From contig JARRKE010000007.1 of the NCBI GenBank assembly GCA_037388465.1, positions 1 to 59,828 of the forward strand: DNA of 59,828 bases, written 5' to 3'. Under the pieces are notes generated by a model, which was not told where the DNA came from, searched no databases, and was given only the letters and a program-made list of their open reading frames with translations. This document shows positions 58,334 through 59,828 of this stretch, in pieces. This DNA comes from Gammaproteobacteria bacterium (GTDB lineage Bacteria; Pseudomonadota; Gammaproteobacteria; SpSt-1174). The first letter of the stretch is position 1. Each line of letters begins with the position of its first letter. Made by a program: the position numbers and the translations under genes.

Positions 58334-58908
58334 CGGAAGCGCGGGGCGCCGAAATGGTGCACGAAGCCGATGGTCCAGGTGTCGAAGGAGGAATCGACCT
58401 TGGTGGGCAGGCTGATGCCGTTGACTTCCTTGATCTTGCCCTGGTTGTAGCGGACCCATTCGAGCGAGACGGCGGTGTTGGGGGCGCCGAACAGCTCTAT
58501 GCCGGCTCCGTAGGCAACCGTGCTCAGGTTGTCGTTCACGCTGTCGCTACCCTTCTTGATGAAGTGGCTGGTCAGGTAGCCGCCGCCGGCGAGGGCGTAG
58601 ACGTTGACGTCCTTGAAGGGCAGGTTGCCGCGTACGAAGGCGCCGTAGAAGCTGCGCAGGGTCTTGTCGCCTTCGCCGTCGCGTACACCGCCGTGCAGTT
58701 CCACGCCCAGGTAGGGCAGGATGTCCAGGCCGATTTTGGCCTTGTAGACGTTGTAATCGAGCGTGTTATTGGCGAAATAGCCCGTGTTGTTGTCCAGGTG
58801 GACATTGCCCACGCCCCCTGCGAGGCCGAAATACATGCGCGGCATTTCGGCGAGCGCCGGACCGGAAGCCAACAGGGTGGTGATCAGCAGCAGGTATTTG
58901 ATTTTCAT
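58330..58908 (-). CDS. Outer-membrane beta-barrel protein
   Basis: The 192-residue product starts MKIKYLLLITTLLASGPALA, a signal peptide cleaved near residue 20. The mature part alternates polar and hydrophobic residues in strands (MYFGLAGGVGNVHL, LPYLGVELHGGVRD, VNVYALAGGGYL, TAVSLEWVRYN, FDTWTIGFVHHF) as in the OmpA-like or OmpW-like barrels with about eight strands. Function unknown. The ATG at 58908 is chosen because the longer reading adds a Cys/Pro-rich stretch that would hide the signal peptide. Confidence 0.8.
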   Translation of the reverse strand: MKIKYLLLITTLLASGPALAEMPRMYFGLAGGVGNVHLDNNTGYFANNTLDYNVYKAKIGLDILPYLGVELHGGVRDGEGDKTLRSFYGAFVRGNLPFKDVNVYALAGGGYLTSHFIKKGSDSVNDNLSTVAYGAGIELFGAPNTAVSLEWVRYNQGKIKEVNGISLPTKVDSSFDTWTIGFVHHFGAPRFR

Positions 58909-59094
58909 GCCCTTACTCCGCGGGTTCGGATATGGTCTTGTGTTGGTCGGGCGCGGAACACAGGGATCCGCCTCTCCCTTGGGGTGCCTAGCTCTGCGCT
59001 GGAATATAGCCCAGAAGCATCGGCAATTCAAACGGTTATTGCAATTATTGAGCGTGTTTTCTTAAGTTTTGGCGCTTCCGGGTGGGCCAGGGCG

Positions 59095-59559
59095 TCAAAA
59101 TAGGCTGCGGCCAAGCGTCGCCACGACGATGTTGATCAGCCCGAGACTCAGGTTGAGGCCGATCAGTTTGCGAATCTGACCCAGGGCTACGCCCCCGGAT
59201 TTCCATTCCTCGCCGGCTACCGCGCGCCGAAGGCGTTTGTACGGTGCGAAAAATACATGGAAGTAGATCAGCATCATCAGAATGCCGATGCCGTTCATGA
59301 TGTGGACGTAGGGCGGTGCGGCTTTCATCCCGCCCAGCGGACCGAGCAGCATCCAGTAACCGGTGGCCAGGATCAGGACGACGGCGACCCAGACCCAGGG
59401 AAAGAATTTGGCGAACGTGCCGGCCCACAGCCTCAGGCGTTCGGGGGGCTGCAGCTGCGACGTGGCGACGGGGCGCAAGGCCATGTAGGCGAAGAACATA
59501 CCGCCGACCCAGATGGTGACGGAGAGGACGTGCAGGGCAAGGGGCAGGGTGAGATTCAT
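59095..59559 (-). CDS. CopD-family integral membrane protein
   Basis: The 154-residue protein has four membrane helices: LPLALHVLSVTIWVGGMFFAYM, WVWVAVVLILATGYWMLL, IMNGIGILMMLIYFHVFF and IGLNLSLGLINIVVATLG. Histidines in helices 1 and 3 (ALHVLSVTIW, YFHVFF) are in positions that could bind haem or copper. The family is named for copper export, but function here is unknown. The ATG at 59559 removes a polar extension. The 190-bp gap to the outer-membrane gene shows no obvious signal. Confidence 0.72.
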   Translation of the reverse strand: MNLTLPLALHVLSVTIWVGGMFFAYMALRPVATSQLQPPERLRLWAGTFAKFFPWVWVAVVLILATGYWMLLGPLGGMKAAPPYVHIMNGIGILMMLIYFHVFFAPYKRLRRAVAGEEWKSGGVALGQIRKLIGLNLSLGLINIVVATLGRSLF

Positions 59560-59697
59560 ATTGCCTGTTTCCTCGGGTAGAAAAATGGCCCTCATTCTGC
59601 GGTAAGGGCCTGCATCCGGACAAGTCGTAAGGCTGAAATAGTCGCCCTGATCGGGTAAAGTGCGCCCCTCTAAAAACGCTTAAATATGGGTCGGATC

Positions 59698-59828
59698 ATG
59701 GCTAACGACAATCTGATTGCACCCTCCATCCTGTCCGCGGATTTCGCGCGCCTGGGCGAGGAGGTCGACAACGTCCTGAAGGCGGGCGCCGACATCGTCC
59801 ATTTCGATGTCATGGACAACCACTACGT
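59698..59828 (+). CDS. rpe: Ribulose-phosphate 3-epimerase (partial, N-terminus)
   Basis: The first 43 codons are in the window before the right edge. [20 protein letters not shown] matches the conserved Rpe start, and HFDVMDNHY carries the metal-binding His and Asp of the TIM barrel. Rpe interconverts ribulose 5-phosphate and xylulose 5-phosphate in the Calvin and pentose phosphate pathways. It is divergent from the CopD-like gene with a 138-bp gap in which no convincing promoter could be named. Confidence 0.93.
   Translation, partial: MANDNLIAPSILSADFARLGEEVDNVLKAGADIVHFDVMDNHY

Overview
The window is about 60 kb of a GC-rich chromosome, densely packed and almost fully coding. It reads as a gammaproteobacterial chemolithoautotroph that fixes CO2 by the Calvin cycle and moves with type IV pili. 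A sulfur oxidiser of the Chromatiales/Acidiferrobacterales type is my inference. The autotrophy evidence is direct: form IA RuBisCO (cbbLS), a divergent cbbR, the cbbQ/cbbO activase pair, a beta-carbonic anhydrase, a tkt-gap-pgk-pyk-fba cluster and the start of rpe. The gammaproteobacterial placement rests on synteny: ponA beside pilM, gltD-hemE, rpsU-yqeY opposite tsaD, gshB opposite pilGHIJ-chpA, and algH-ruvX-pyrR-pyrB-pyrC'. No sulfur-oxidation gene lies in the window.

Layout. 1-4.7 kb: pilN (partial) and pilM, then divergent ponA and a small nucleotidyltransferase-like gene. 4.7-9.2 kb: hemE, gltD, yqeY and rpsU on the minus strand, tsaD on the plus strand. 9.2-17.1 kb: one long minus-strand run (gshB, apbE, a Gx-family transporter, a TonB-like protein, algH, ruvX, pyrR, pyrB, an inactive-looking pyrC', a PyrK-like protein), mostly with overlapping start and stop codons. 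17.3-27.3 kb: the Pil-Chp chemosensory operon (pilG, pilH, pilI, pilJ, chpA, chpC). 27.3-32.6 kb: rsmE, and the activated methyl cycle genes metF, ahcY and metK, with a well-formed S-adenosylhomocysteine (SAH) riboswitch ahead of ahcY; then an orphan PhnD-like binding protein. 33-40.1 kb: Calvin/glycolysis cluster ending in a strong terminator. 40.2-43.4 kb: CPCC protein, bioD, a thioesterase, a 136-bp inverted-repeat element, purC and psiE. 43.5-48.2 kb: a TRAP transporter running directly into purE-purK. 48.2-55.8 kb: cbbR, cbbLS, cbbQ, a methyltransferase, cbbO and carbonic anhydrase. 55.9-59.8 kb: unknown protein, CbiM-like permease, patatin lipase, outer-membrane barrel, CopD-like membrane protein, start of rpe.

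How it works together: CbbR senses metabolic state and drives cbbLS; CbbQ/CbbO remove inhibitors from RuBisCO; carbonic anhydrase balances CO2 and bicarbonate; the tkt-fba cluster and rpe recycle the sugars. The metK-ahcY-metF block supplies and regenerates methyl donor, tuned by SAH at ahcY.

Points most worth a second look: a methyltransferase gene built into the cbbQ-cbbO activase operon; the SAH riboswitch; a terminator-like hairpin in the short rpsU leader; a pyrimidine cluster with a metal-site-less dihydroorotase and degenerate PyrK-like partner; an ApbE/Gx module inserted next to gshB; a 14-residue tandem repeat in ChpA; and the hairpin-forming element between two convergent genes. No CRISPR array, insertion sequence, tRNA or rRNA was seen. 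All family assignments come from reading the translations; no database search was run.
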